This document shows, piece after piece, positions 34,789 through 43,460 of a stretch of DNA of 64,000 bases (its first letter is position 1; each line of letters opens with the position of its first letter). The notes beneath the pieces were generated by a model. That model did no database searches and was not told where the DNA came from. It saw nothing but the letters and a program-made list of their open reading frames with translations. Source of the DNA: Paraburkholderia phenazinium (GTDB lineage: Bacteria; Pseudomonadota; Gammaproteobacteria; Burkholderiales; Burkholderiaceae); assembly GCF_900142845.1 (NCBI RefSeq), contig NZ_FSRU01000003.1, positions 620,001-684,000 of the forward strand, written 5' to 3'. Both the position numbers and the translations under genes were made by a program.

Positions 34789-35541
34789 GTGCTTCGTCAA
34801 CTGACGCTCGATCTCGGCACCCCGCCGCCATCGACATTCGACAACTTCTTCGCCGGCGCCAACGCCGAGCTGGTCACGCGGCTGCGCGAGCTGGAAGGCG
34901 CGCTCGCCGCCGGTCCGGTGGCCGATCGTACCTTCTACGTGTGGGGCGAAAGCGGTAGCGGCCGCACCCATCTGCTGCAGGCGCTGATCCACGAGGCACA
35001 GCCCGGACACGCCCGCTTTGTCAGCCCGCAAAGCAGTCTTGCAGCCTTTGCCTTCGACCCGCGCGTCGCGCTGTACGCCATCGACGACTGCGACGGCCTG
35101 TCCGGCGCGCAGCAGATCGCCGCGTTCAACCTGTTCAACGAAGTGCGGGCGCATCCCACCAGCGCGCTGGTGGCCGCGGGCAACGCGGCGCCGATCGGGC
35201 TCGCCGTGCGCGAGGACCTGCGCACGCGGCTCGGCTGGGGCCTCGTATTCCACCTTGCGCCGCTGGCCGACGAAGGCAAGGCCGCCGTGCTCAAGCACGC
35301 CGCCCGCGAACGCGGCATCGCGCTCGCCGACGACGTGCCGGCCTACCTGCTCACCCACTTCCGGCGCGACATGCCGAGCCTGATGGCGTTGCTGGACGCG
35401 CTCGACCGCTTCTCGCTCGAACAGAAGCGCGCGGTCACGCTGCCGCTCTTGCGCACGATGCTGGCGTCGCCTGCAGGCACCGAAGAACTGAGAACGGCAA
35501 CCGTTTCACCCGCTTCAAGTAAAATGGGCCCCCATGGCTAA
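34789..35541 (+). CDS. hda: DnaA regulatory inactivator Hda
   Basis: 250 residues with a GTG start (MLRQLTLDLGTPPPSTFDNF). The N-terminal QLTLDL is the clamp-binding motif of Hda. AAA+ features: VWGESGSGRTHLLQAL (Walker A with Arg instead of Lys) and LYAIDDCDGL (Walker B). Hda with the DNA-loaded beta clamp promotes hydrolysis of DnaA-bound ATP, preventing re-initiation. 8-bp overlap with the following phosphatase gene. Confidence 0.93.
   Translation: MLRQLTLDLGTPPPSTFDNFFAGANAELVTRLRELEGALAAGPVADRTFYVWGESGSGRTHLLQALIHEAQPGHARFVSPQSSLAAFAFDPRVALYAIDDCDGLSGAQQIAAFNLFNEVRAHPTSALVAAGNAAPIGLAVREDLRTRLGWGLVFHLAPLADEGKAAVLKHAARERGIALADDVPAYLLTHFRRDMPSLMALLDALDRFSLEQKRAVTLPLLRTMLASPAGTEELRTATVSPASSKMGPHG
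35520..35525 (+). promoter_or_regulatory. TAAAAT box 8 bases before the HAD gene start, inside hda
   Basis: TAAAAT followed by GGGCCCCC and ATG. It could give a nearly leaderless transcript for the HAD gene independent of hda. Confidence 0.4.
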
Positions 35542-36220
35542 TCTCGCTCTCTTCGACCTCGACCACACCCTCATCCCCACCGACAGCGACCACGAATGGG
35601 GCCGCTTCATGGTGAAGCACGGCATGGTCGACGCCGACAGCTTCGCGCGTGAAAACGATCGCTTCTTTGCCGACTACAAGGCCGGCAAGCTGGACATTCA
35701 CGCCTACCTTATCGCCATGCTGACGCCGCTCGCGAAGTATTCGCGCGCGCAACTGGCCGAGTTCCACCAGATGTACATGCACGAGGTGATCAAACCCGCC
35801 ATCGTGCCGGCCGCGCTCGAGCTGGTACGCCGGCACCGCGATGCCGGCGACCTGTGCTGCGTGGTCACCGCCACCAACGAATTCATCACCGGCCCGATCG
35901 CCGCCGTCTTCGGTGTCGACAAGCTGATCGCCTGCGAAGCCGAAACCGTGGACGGCCAGCCGCACTCCGACTACACCGGCCGTCCCACCGGCACGCCCAG
36001 CTACAAGGAAGGCAAGATCGTCCGTACCGAGGCATGGCTCGCTTCGCTCGGCAAGACATGGTCGGATTTCGAGCGCAGCTATTTCTACAGCGATTCGCAC
36101 AACGACATCCCGCTGCTCCAAAAGGTCACTGACCCGATCGCGACCAACCCGGACGACACGCTACGCGCTCACGCGCAGGCAAACGGCTGGCGCATCCTCG
36201 AACTCTTTCAACCCACGTGA
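35534..36220 (+). CDS. HAD-superfamily IB hydrolase (phosphoserine phosphatase-like)
   Basis: 228 residues. Motif I FDLDHTLIPTD carries the nucleophile and acid Asp residues (residues 8 and 10). Motif II is VVTATNEFITGPIA; motif III/IV is KEGKIVRTEAWL and YFYSDSHNDIPLL. Size and helical cap match HAD-IB hydrolases of the SerB/CicA type; the substrate (phosphoserine, histidinol phosphate or a lipid phosphate) cannot be told. It overlaps hda by 8 bases and pcnB by 4, so the three genes are translationally linked. Confidence 0.88.
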   Translation: MANLALFDLDHTLIPTDSDHEWGRFMVKHGMVDADSFARENDRFFADYKAGKLDIHAYLIAMLTPLAKYSRAQLAEFHQMYMHEVIKPAIVPAALELVRRHRDAGDLCCVVTATNEFITGPIAAVFGVDKLIACEAETVDGQPHSDYTGRPTGTPSYKEGKIVRTEAWLASLGKTWSDFERSYFYSDSHNDIPLLQKVTDPIATNPDDTLRAHAQANGWRILELFQPT

Positions 36221-37812
36221 TCAAAAAATTTATCCGCAAACTGTTCGGACAGGATCCGGCACCCGCTGACGACACCGCAGCCTCCGAAGCAGACGAAGCC
36301 GCCCGCGCAAGCGCCGGGCACGACCGCGAGCGCAACGCCGCCACGGCCGCCAGGCCGCGCCGCAAGACGGCGCGCGACACCGGCAAGCCCGCGGCGCGCG
36401 ATCCGGACGTGCCCGTCATCATTCCCGCGGACGTCCACGGCATCAACCCGGCGCTGATCTCGCGGAACGCCATTCGCGTCACCGAAGGACTGCAGCAGGC
36501 GGGCCACCGGGCGTTTATCGTCGGCGGCGCGGTGCGCGACCTGCTGCTCGGCATCGCGCCGAAAGACTTCGACGTCGCCACCGACGCCACCCCCGAACAG
36601 GTGCAGAAGCTGTTCCGCCGCGCGCGCATCATCGGCCGGCGGTTTCAGATCGTGCACGTGCAGTTCGGCCAGGAAATCATCGAAACCTCGACGTTCCGTG
36701 CGCTGGTCGATCCGCCCGCGGCCGACGCCGCTCCGCCGCGGCGCCTGAAGCGCGACGAACTCGACCGCCGCACCCACGCCGTCGACGCCAGCGGCCGCGT
36801 GCTGCGCGACAACGTCTGGGGCGAGCAGCACGAAGACGCCACCCGCCGCGACTTCACGATCAATGCGATGTACTACGATCCGGCCACGCAAACCGTGCTG
36901 GATTATCACAACGGCATGGCCGACATGCGCGCCCGCTTGCTGCGGATGATCGGCGACCCGGCCACGCGCTATCGCGAAGATCCGGTGCGCATGCTGCGGG
37001 TGGTGCGGTTTGCCGCCAAGCTCGGCTTTGAAATCGAAGACGCCACACGCGCGCCGATCAAGGAAATGGCCGACCTGATCAACAACGTGCCGGCCGCGCG
37101 TCTGTTCGACGAAATGCTCAAGCTGATGCTGTCGGGCCACGCGCTCGCCTGCCTGACGCGTCTGCGCCAGGAAGGCCTGCATCACGGCCTGCTGCCGTTG
37201 CTCGACGTGGTGCTCGAGCAGCCGCACGGCGAGAAATTCATCACGCTCGCGCTCACCAACACGGACAACCGCGTGCGCGCCGGCAAGCCGGTCTCGCCGG
37301 GCTTCCTGTTCGCCACGCTGCTGTGGCACGACGTGCAGCAACGCTGGCAGGCCTTCGAGGCGCAGGGCGACTATCCGGTGCCCGCGCTGCACCGCGCGAT
37401 GGACGACGTGCTCGACATGCAGACCGAGAAACTCGCCATCCACAAGCGCTTCTCGTCGGACATGCGCGAGATCTGGGGCCTGCAGTTGCGCCTCGAAAAA
37501 CGCTCGGGCCGCGGCGCGCTGAAGCTGATGGAACACCAAAGATTTAGAGCGGGGTATGATTTCCTCCTGTTGCGCTGCGAATCGGGCGAACTCGATGAGT
37601 CGGTCGGTACGTGGTGGACGGAGTTCATCGACGGAGACGCTGCCGCGCGCGAGACATTGCTCACGCAAGGCGGGAAGGACCGAAGCCCCAAAAAACGGCG
37701 GAGGCGCAGCAGTGGCGCCAGGAACCGCCAGCCGGGCGACGGAATGGAGGGCGGCACGACAGTCGACCGCGCAGCAGACGACGTGAGCCAGGGCGGCTCG
37801 CACGAAGACTGA
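36217..37812 (+). CDS. pcnB: Poly(A) polymerase I
   Basis: 531 residues with a GTG start overlapping the preceding stop (GTGA). Class II nucleotidyltransferase signature: FIVGGAVRDLLLGIAPKDFD, VATDATPEQV; then RRDFTINAMYYDPATQTVLD, RMIGDPATRYREDPVRMLRV. The N-terminal 60 residues are a charged extension and the C-terminus is basic (RSPKKRRRRSSGARNRQ), as in polymerases rather than CCA-adding enzymes. It adds 3' poly(A) that marks RNA for decay. Confidence 0.93.
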   Translation: MIKKFIRKLFGQDPAPADDTAASEADEAARASAGHDRERNAATAARPRRKTARDTGKPAARDPDVPVIIPADVHGINPALISRNAIRVTEGLQQAGHRAFIVGGAVRDLLLGIAPKDFDVATDATPEQVQKLFRRARIIGRRFQIVHVQFGQEIIETSTFRALVDPPAADAAPPRRLKRDELDRRTHAVDASGRVLRDNVWGEQHEDATRRDFTINAMYYDPATQTVLDYHNGMADMRARLLRMIGDPATRYREDPVRMLRVVRFAAKLGFEIEDATRAPIKEMADLINNVPAARLFDEMLKLMLSGHALACLTRLRQEGLHHGLLPLLDVVLEQPHGEKFITLALTNTDNRVRAGKPVSPGFLFATLLWHDVQQRWQAFEAQGDYPVPALHRAMDDVLDMQTEKLAIHKRFSSDMREIWGLQLRLEKRSGRGALKLMEHQRFRAGYDFLLLRCESGELDESVGTWWTEFIDGDAAARETLLTQGGKDRSPKKRRRRSSGARNRQPGDGMEGGTTVDRAADDVSQGGSHED

Positions 37813-37860
37813 CGCGGCCAGGCTTCTGGCCGTCGAACGATAGTCGCAGGAAGTTATGCC

Positions 37861-38415
37861 ATGACGGTTGCTTATCTCGGCCTCGGCGCGAATCTCGGGG
37901 ATGCGCGCCAGACCCTGAAAGACGCGGTGGTGTGCCTGGCCCAACAGCACACCATCACCGTGCTCGCCAAGTCGAGCCTGTATCGCACCGCCCCGATCGA
38001 CGCCGGTGGCGACGACTACTACAACTGTGTCGTGAAGCTCGAAACGACCCTGCCGGTGCGGCATCTTCTGGCGCTGTGCCACAAGATCGAATCGCACTTC
38101 GGTCGCGAGCGGCCGTTTCGCAACGCACCCCGCACGCTAGATCTCGACATCCTGCTTTACGGCGATCACTCGATCGACGAACCCGATCTGATCGTGCCGC
38201 ATCCGCGACTCACCGAACGCGCCTTCGTGCTGGTGCCGCTGACCGAACTCGCTCCGGATTTGACAATCCCCCAACGTGGCCGCGCCGACGCCTTCCTTGC
38301 CGCCGTCGCCGACCAGCGCATCGAAAGAATGAAATCGCCCTGCCAGTGCCCGGTGCTCAACGCGCTCGGCGGCAGCAACGACAGCACCAGCACCACCAAG
38401 GGCCGTTGCTCATGA
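37861..38415 (+). CDS. folK: 2-amino-4-hydroxy-6-hydroxymethyldihydropteridine diphosphokinase
   Basis: 184 residues. HPPK signature GLGANLGDARQTL and FGRERPFRNAPRTLDLDILL with the Mg-binding Asp pair. It pyrophosphorylates hydroxymethyldihydropterin in folate synthesis. The stop overlaps the start of the deoxynucleoside kinase gene. The C-terminal 25 residues are a Ser/Thr-rich extension beyond the family core. The adjacent panB and the nearby pabBC are also vitamin genes. Confidence 0.93.
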   Translation: MTVAYLGLGANLGDARQTLKDAVVCLAQQHTITVLAKSSLYRTAPIDAGGDDYYNCVVKLETTLPVRHLLALCHKIESHFGRERPFRNAPRTLDLDILLYGDHSIDEPDLIVPHPRLTERAFVLVPLTELAPDLTIPQRGRADAFLAAVADQRIERMKSPCQCPVLNALGGSNDSTSTTKGRCS

Positions 38416-39128
38416 ACGCCACTCCGCTGACGGTCACAGCGCCGCAGCTGCGCCCGCCGTTCCGCTACATCGCGATCGAAGGGCCGATCGGTGTCGGCAA
38501 GACTTCGCTGGCGCGGCGCCTTGCCGAACGCTGGTCGATGCATCCGTTGTTCGAACGGCCGCAAGACAACCCGTTTCTCGAACGCTTCTATCGCGACACC
38601 GCCCGCTACGCCCTGCCCGCACAACTGCACTTCGCGCTGCAGCGCGCGCAGCAGGCCCAGGAAGTCGCGGCGATTCATGCTGCCGGCACGCCGCTGATCG
38701 CCGATTTCATGACGCAGAAAAACGAGATCTTCGCGCGCCTGACGCTGCCTGAAGACGAGTGGCAGTTGTATCGCGCGCTCTCGGCGCGGATCGATGCGCA
38801 AGCGCCGCGCGGTGCGGTGGGCGGCAATCCGGGCGCGGCGCCAGCACCCGATTTCGTCGTGTACCTGCAAGCCAGTCCGGAGGTGCTGTTTGCGCGCATT
38901 CAGAAACGCGCGGTGCCGATGGAATTGCAGATCTCCGACGCGTACCTGCACGCCCTGTGCGACGCGTACAACGAGTTCTTCTATCACTACGACCGCACGC
39001 CGGTGCTGACGGTCAACGCCGAACATCTGAACCCGCTCGACTCGGACGCGGACCTTGCACTGCTCGTCGAACGCATCGGGACGATGCGCGGGCGCAAGGA
39101 ATTCTTTGTCAAAGGCACGTCGCTCTGA
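38412..39128 (+). CDS. Deoxynucleoside kinase
   Basis: 238 residues from the ATG at 38412 (overlap ATGA with folK). P-loop [20 protein letters not shown], then [15 protein letters not shown] and [20 protein letters not shown]; the lid region has [16 protein letters not shown]. These are the dGK/dAK-type bacterial deoxynucleoside kinases, which phosphorylate salvaged purine deoxynucleosides. A longer upstream frame is antisense/out-of-frame to folK. Conserved cluster pcnB-folK-dnk-panB. Confidence 0.9.
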   Translation: MNATPLTVTAPQLRPPFRYIAIEGPIGVGKTSLARRLAERWSMHPLFERPQDNPFLERFYRDTARYALPAQLHFALQRAQQAQEVAAIHAAGTPLIADFMTQKNEIFARLTLPEDEWQLYRALSARIDAQAPRGAVGGNPGAAPAPDFVVYLQASPEVLFARIQKRAVPMELQISDAYLHALCDAYNEFFYHYDRTPVLTVNAEHLNPLDSDADLALLVERIGTMRGRKEFFVKGTSL

Positions 39129-39165
39129 GCGACGGCGCCCTCTTCTTTTTCCAACGGAATACCCC

Positions 39166-39981
39166 ATGAGCTATTTGCAGGAAACGAGCCGGAACGCCAT
39201 TACCGTCCCGAAACTGCAGGCAATGCGCGATGCGGGCGAGAAGATCGCCATGCTCACCTGTTACGACGCGAGCTTCGCTGCGCTGCTGGATCGCGCGGGC
39301 GTCGACGTGCTGCTGATCGGCGACTCGCTCGGTAACGTGCTGCAAGGCCAGACGACGACGCTGCCGGTCACGCTCGCTGAGATCGCCTATCACACCACCT
39401 GCGTGGCTCGGGCGCGGCCGTCGGCGCTGGTCGTCGCCGATCTGCCGTTCGGCACCTACGGCACGCCTGAGGCGGCCTTCGCCAGCTCGGTGGAGCTGAT
39501 GCGCGCGGGCGCCCAGATGGTCAAGCTGGAAGGTGGCGAATGGCTGGCCGATACGGTGCGCTTTCTGGTCGAGCGGGCGGTGCCGGTGTGCGCGCACGTA
39601 GGCCTCACACCGCAGTCGGTGCATGCGTTCGGCGGCTTCAAGGTGCAGGGCAAGACGGAAGCGGGTGCAAGCCAGTTGCTGCGCGACGCGCGTGCCGTGC
39701 AGGACGCCGGTGCCCAGTTGATCGTGATAGAAGCGATTCCGACGCTGCTCGGCGCCGAAGCTACCAAGCAGTTGCGGATTCCGACCATCGGCATCGGCGC
39801 GGGCGTGGATTGCTCGGGTCAGGTGCTGGTGCTGCACGACATGCTTGGGATTTTCCCCGGCAAGCGACCGCGCTTCGTGAAAGATTTCATGCAGGGCCAG
39901 CCGAGTATTTTTGCGGCCGTCGAGGCCTATGTGCGGGCGGTGAAGGACAGCTCGTTTCCGGGCCCGGAACATACGTTCTGA
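39166..39981 (+). CDS. panB: 3-methyl-2-oxobutanoate hydroxymethyltransferase
   Basis: 271 residues from the ATG at 39166. First committed step to pantothenate: adds a hydroxymethyl from methylene-THF to ketoisovalerate. Motifs [40 protein letters not shown] (metal-binding Asp), [26 protein letters not shown] and [20 protein letters not shown]. No panC neighbour. Confidence 0.96.
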   Translation: MSYLQETSRNAITVPKLQAMRDAGEKIAMLTCYDASFAALLDRAGVDVLLIGDSLGNVLQGQTTTLPVTLAEIAYHTTCVARARPSALVVADLPFGTYGTPEAAFASSVELMRAGAQMVKLEGGEWLADTVRFLVERAVPVCAHVGLTPQSVHAFGGFKVQGKTEAGASQLLRDARAVQDAGAQLIVIEAIPTLLGAEATKQLRIPTIGIGAGVDCSGQVLVLHDMLGIFPGKRPRFVKDFMQGQPSIFAAVEAYVRAVKDSSFPGPEHTF

Positions 39982-40021
39982 ACTGGGTGTTTGGCATGTG
40001 CGGCCGGATGGTGGGTGGTTA

Positions 40022-40079
40022 ATCCGGTCTCATCCGGTCTCATCCGGTCTCATCCGGCCACATACGGTCTCATCCGGCA
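40022..40079. repeat. Tandem 10-bp repeat in the panB-pabBC gap
   Basis: About six head-to-tail copies of CATCCGGTCT, some with changes (CATCCGGCCA, CATACGGTCT). The array runs into the last codons of pabBC, whose stop is at 40070. It separates two convergent genes. Confidence 0.85.
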
Positions 40080-42022
40080 AGACGCGCCGGCAACGCGCCC
40101 CGCAACGCGTTGCAGACTAGAAGCGCCTCGGCATTCAATACGTCGTCCCGCGTCAGCACGCGCTCTGCGGCGCCCAACGCGGCATCTTCCAGCAGCACGC
40201 CTCGCATCACACCAGGCAGCACGCCCGACGATAACGGCGGGGTCCACCAGCGCCCCGCCAGCTTGACAAACACATTCGAGCGACCGCCTTCGGTCAGTTC
40301 GCCACGCTCGTTGAAAAACAGCGTGTCGAACGCGCCGAGCGCCTCCGCGCTGCGCCAGCCGCGGTCGTACGCTTCCCGACGGGTGGTCTTGTGATGCAGC
40401 AGCACGTCGCTCGCGGCGGTCGCGGCGAAACCGTGATCCGGTGCGAGCAGCACACCCACTTCGCTGTCTTGCAACGGTATCAGCGGCGCAGCGCTGATCT
40501 GTGCCGCGCCGCTCATGGCGAGGGCCAACCTGACACGATGCGGTGTCTGCGGCGGCAATGCATGGCACTGTGCGTCGAGACGCGCACGCAACTCCATTTC
40601 GTCGAATCCGAAGCCGAACCACGCGGCGCTCGCCGCGAGCCGCGCGAGATGGCGCGCAAGGTGCCGGACGCCGGCCTCGCGCGTTGCGTGCATGGTTTCG
40701 AACAGCTCGAAACCGGGATCGGCGTCGGTCAGGAAACGGGCTTTCAATTGGCACTCCGCATGTTCGTCGGCAGCGACGCTGTCCAGTACGATCCCTGCGC
40801 CGACGCCCATGCTGCCGTGACGCGCGTGGCCGCTGCTTGCGGGGGCGTCGAGCGTCAGCGTGCGGATCGCGACGGACAGGCAGAAGTCGCCGCAGGTGTC
40901 TGTCGAATCCGCCGCATCGAGCCAGCCTATCGCGCCGGTGTACAGGCCACGCGGCGTACTCTCGAGCGTCTCGATCAACTGCATCGTGCGATGCTTCGGC
41001 GCGCCGGTGATCGATCCGCACGGGAACAGCGCGCGCAACACCTCGGCGAACGACGTCCGCGCGCGTAACCGCGCTTCCACCGTCGACGTCATCTGCCAGA
41101 CGGACGCGTACGGCTCGACGGAGAAGAGCGCCGGCACCTTGACCGAGCCGGTCTCGGCGACGCGCGACAGATCGTTGCGCAGCAGATCGACGATCATGAC
41201 GTTCTCGGCCCGGTTCTTCGGGTCGTTGGCGAGAAACTCCGCTGCGTGGCGGTCGGCAATGGGATCGTCAGGCGCCCGCGGCGCGGTGCCCTTCATCGGC
41301 CGCGCACGCAACGTCGCGCCCGCTTTCTCCACAAATAGCTCCGGCGAGCACGACAGCACCCAGCGCTCGCCCGGCAACGCGATCAACGCGCCATACGGCA
41401 CCGGCTGCCGGGCCCGCAGACGCCGGTATAGCGCAGCCGGAGTACCGAACACGTCGAAGTCGAGCCGGTATGTGTAGTTGACCTGATAGGTATCGCCGAT
41501 ACGCAGCGCGTCGTGAATCGCGCCGATCGCCGCTTCGAATTGCGCCGGATCGACGCTCGCGCGAACACCGGCCGTTCCCGCCACCGACGGCTGTGCCGCG
41601 TCGCCGTCGAGCTGCGCCAGCCATGCATCGGCTTCGTCACGCGAAAGCTTCGCGCATCGTTCGAACAATAAAAAACGCAGCGTGGCATCGCCACGCTGCG
41701 TTTTATACGACTGGAGTGATTCAGCACCGGACGGTGGTACGCCGCCCCCGGAGATGTTCCGTTCGGTCAAGGCGAACCGCGACGTCCCAGATACACGCTC
41801 CTCCAGTACAAGCTGACGGCCGAACTCATAATCGCCCAGCACAACGGCATGCAGGCCGCCGCGCAGGTCGGCCGCCACCGCTTCGCACACTGCCTCGAGC
41901 GACGCCGCGCCGGCGCAAACCCTTTCGTGCACAAACGTCGTGTACAGACGGCTCGAGCGGCGCGCCGCCGTCGCGTCGCAATCGTCGAGCAATGCGAACA
42001 CGGCGCCGCGATCATCCACCAT
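40070..42022 (-). CDS. pabB: Fused aminodeoxychorismate synthase component I / aminodeoxychorismate lyase
   Basis: 650 residues from the ATG at 42022; a TTG at 42043 would add 7. Residues about 1-430 are PabB: GDTYQVNYTYRLDFDVFG, KNRAENVMIVDLLRNDLSRV and CGSITGAPKHRTMQLIETLE form the chorismate site. Residues about 440-650 are PabC (class IV aminotransferase fold): HHKTTRREAYDRG with the PLP Lys and FFNERGELTEGGRSNVFVKL. Together they make p-aminobenzoate for folate. An odd feature is a perfect terminator-like hairpin within codons near 106-117. It lies 28 bp after dnaJ. Confidence 0.92.
   Translation of the reverse strand: MVDDRGAVFALLDDCDATAARRSSRLYTTFVHERVCAGAASLEAVCEAVAADLRGGLHAVVLGDYEFGRQLVLEERVSGTSRFALTERNISGGGVPPSGAESLQSYKTQRGDATLRFLLFERCAKLSRDEADAWLAQLDGDAAQPSVAGTAGVRASVDPAQFEAAIGAIHDALRIGDTYQVNYTYRLDFDVFGTPAALYRRLRARQPVPYGALIALPGERWVLSCSPELFVEKAGATLRARPMKGTAPRAPDDPIADRHAAEFLANDPKNRAENVMIVDLLRNDLSRVAETGSVKVPALFSVEPYASVWQMTSTVEARLRARTSFAEVLRALFPCGSITGAPKHRTMQLIETLESTPRGLYTGAIGWLDAADSTDTCGDFCLSVAIRTLTLDAPASSGHARHGSMGVGAGIVLDSVAADEHAECQLKARFLTDADPGFELFETMHATREAGVRHLARHLARLAASAAWFGFGFDEMELRARLDAQCHALPPQTPHRVRLALAMSGAAQISAAPLIPLQDSEVGVLLAPDHGFAATAASDVLLHHKTTRREAYDRGWRSAEALGAFDTLFFNERGELTEGGRSNVFVKLAGRWWTPPLSSGVLPGVMRGVLLEDAALGAAERVLTRDDVLNAEALLVCNALRGALPARLAG
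41670..41704 (-). terminator. Intrinsic-terminator-like hairpin inside the pabB coding sequence
   Basis: Sense to pabB, AAAACGCAGCGTGGC pairs perfectly with GCCACGCTGCGTTTT (15 bp, 3-base loop) and is followed by more T, making a run of six. Arms are 41690-41704 and 41672-41686. It encodes KTQRGDATLRFL in frame. By sequence it is as good as the intergenic terminators in this window. Confidence 0.7.
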
Positions 42023-42050
42023 CTTGCCTGCCGCCAACTTCAAACTGCGA

Positions 42051-43193
42051 TTAATCGAAGAAGCTCTTCACGCGATCGAACCAGCTCTTGCTTTGCGGGC
42101 TATGACGCGCGCCACCCTCGACCAGCGACTTCTCGAACTGCTGCAACAACTCGCGCTGCGGCTCGGTGAGCTTGACCGGCGTCTCAACCTGGACATGCAC
42201 GTACAGATCGCCGGCGATGCTCGAACGTAGCCCCTTGATGCCCTTGCCGCGCAGACGGAACGTCTTGCCCGACTGGGTGCCTTCGGGCACGGTGAAGCTC
42301 GCGCGGCCCGCCAGCGTCGGCACTTCGATCTCGCCGCCGAGTGCTGCCGTGGTGAACGGAATCGGCATCTGGCAATGCAGGTCGTCGCCGTCGCGCTCGA
42401 ACACCGAGTGCTGCTTGATATGAATCTCGACGTACAGGTCGCCCGACGGACCGCCGTTGATGCCCGGCTCGCCGTTGCCGGCCGAGCGGATCCGCATGCC
42501 GTCGTCGATGCCTGCCGGAATCTTCACTTCCAGCGTCTTGGTTTCCTTCACCTTGCCCGCGCCATGGCAGTGCAAGCAGGGATCGGGAATGTGACTGCCG
42601 GTGCCATGGCACTTCGGGCAAGTCTGCTGGATGCTGAAAAAACCCTGCGACATCCGCACCGAACCCGAGCCGTTACAGGTCGGGCAGGTTTCGGGCTTGG
42701 TGCCGGGTTTTGCGCCCGAACCATGACAGATTTCGCACGATACCCAGCTCGGTACGCGAATCTGCGTGTCGTAACCGTGCGCGGCCTGTTCCAGCGTGAT
42801 TTCCATGCTATAGCGCAGATCGGCGCCACGATACACCTGCGGACCGGCACGGCCGCCGCCGCCGCGTGCGGCGCCGCCGGCCGCCTGGCCGAAGATGTCG
42901 CCGAAAATATCGCCGAATGCATCGGCAAAGCCGCCGAAGCCCTGGGCGCCGGCGCCGCCCATGTTCGGGTCGACACCCGCATGGCCGTATTGGTCGTACG
43001 CGCCGCGCTTCTGCGAGTCCGACAGCATTTCATAGGCTTCCTTCACCTCTTTGAAATGCTCTTCCGCATCCTTGTTGCCCGGATTGCGGTCAGGGTGATG
43101 CTTCATCGCAAGCTTGCGATAAGCCTTCTTGATTTCGTCGTCGCTCGCGTTCTTTGCGACGCCCAGAACCTCGTAGTAATCCCGTTTCGCCAT
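42051..43193 (-). CDS. dnaJ: Chaperone protein DnaJ
   Basis: 380 residues. J domain (1-70) with HHPDRN, Gly/Phe-rich region (about 78-118), then four zinc motifs [24 protein letters not shown] and CLHCHGAG, and the C-terminal substrate domain ending [11 protein letters not shown]. It delivers unfolded substrates to DnaK and stimulates its ATPase. It follows dnaK after a 267-bp gap with a hairpin and shares the heat-shock block. Confidence 0.97.
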   Translation of the reverse strand: MAKRDYYEVLGVAKNASDDEIKKAYRKLAMKHHPDRNPGNKDAEEHFKEVKEAYEMLSDSQKRGAYDQYGHAGVDPNMGGAGAQGFGGFADAFGDIFGDIFGQAAGGAARGGGGRAGPQVYRGADLRYSMEITLEQAAHGYDTQIRVPSWVSCEICHGSGAKPGTKPETCPTCNGSGSVRMSQGFFSIQQTCPKCHGTGSHIPDPCLHCHGAGKVKETKTLEVKIPAGIDDGMRIRSAGNGEPGINGGPSGDLYVEIHIKQHSVFERDGDDLHCQMPIPFTTAALGGEIEVPTLAGRASFTVPEGTQSGKTFRLRGKGIKGLRSSIAGDLYVHVQVETPVKLTEPQRELLQQFEKSLVEGGARHSPQSKSWFDRVKSFFD

Positions 43194-43410
43194 ATCGGTT
43201 CAACGCCCTCCGCGCAGCAAGGCGCGGCGGCTCCTCTTGAATGCTGGAGTCTCACGACTCGTCCGGCCGCTGCTCGCTCCTCGTTTGCACGATTTGAGCA
43301 ACGCCCTCCATAAAACAAATGTGCCCGGAGAGCCCAAAAGGCTCACCAGGCGCGATAACCGCTTTGCAGGTTCATGCCCCCGGAGACGGGTGCAGACCGT
43401 TTTGCAGCCG

Positions 43411-43436
43411 AGCCGCACACATTGCTGTGTGCGGCT
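43411..43436. terminator. Hairpin between dnaK and dnaJ
   Basis: AGCCGCACACA / TGTGTGCGGCT, an 11-bp perfect stem with a 4-base loop, 25 bp after the dnaK stop. On the dnaK strand no T-run follows, so partial termination or 3'-end protection of dnaK mRNA is more likely than full termination. Confidence 0.65.
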
Positions 43437-43460
43437 TTACGGTCAAATGGCGACCTGGCT

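Noticed and set aside
40022..40079. CRISPR-like array
   Set aside because: The 10-bp units are directly adjacent, with no spacers, and there are no cas genes.
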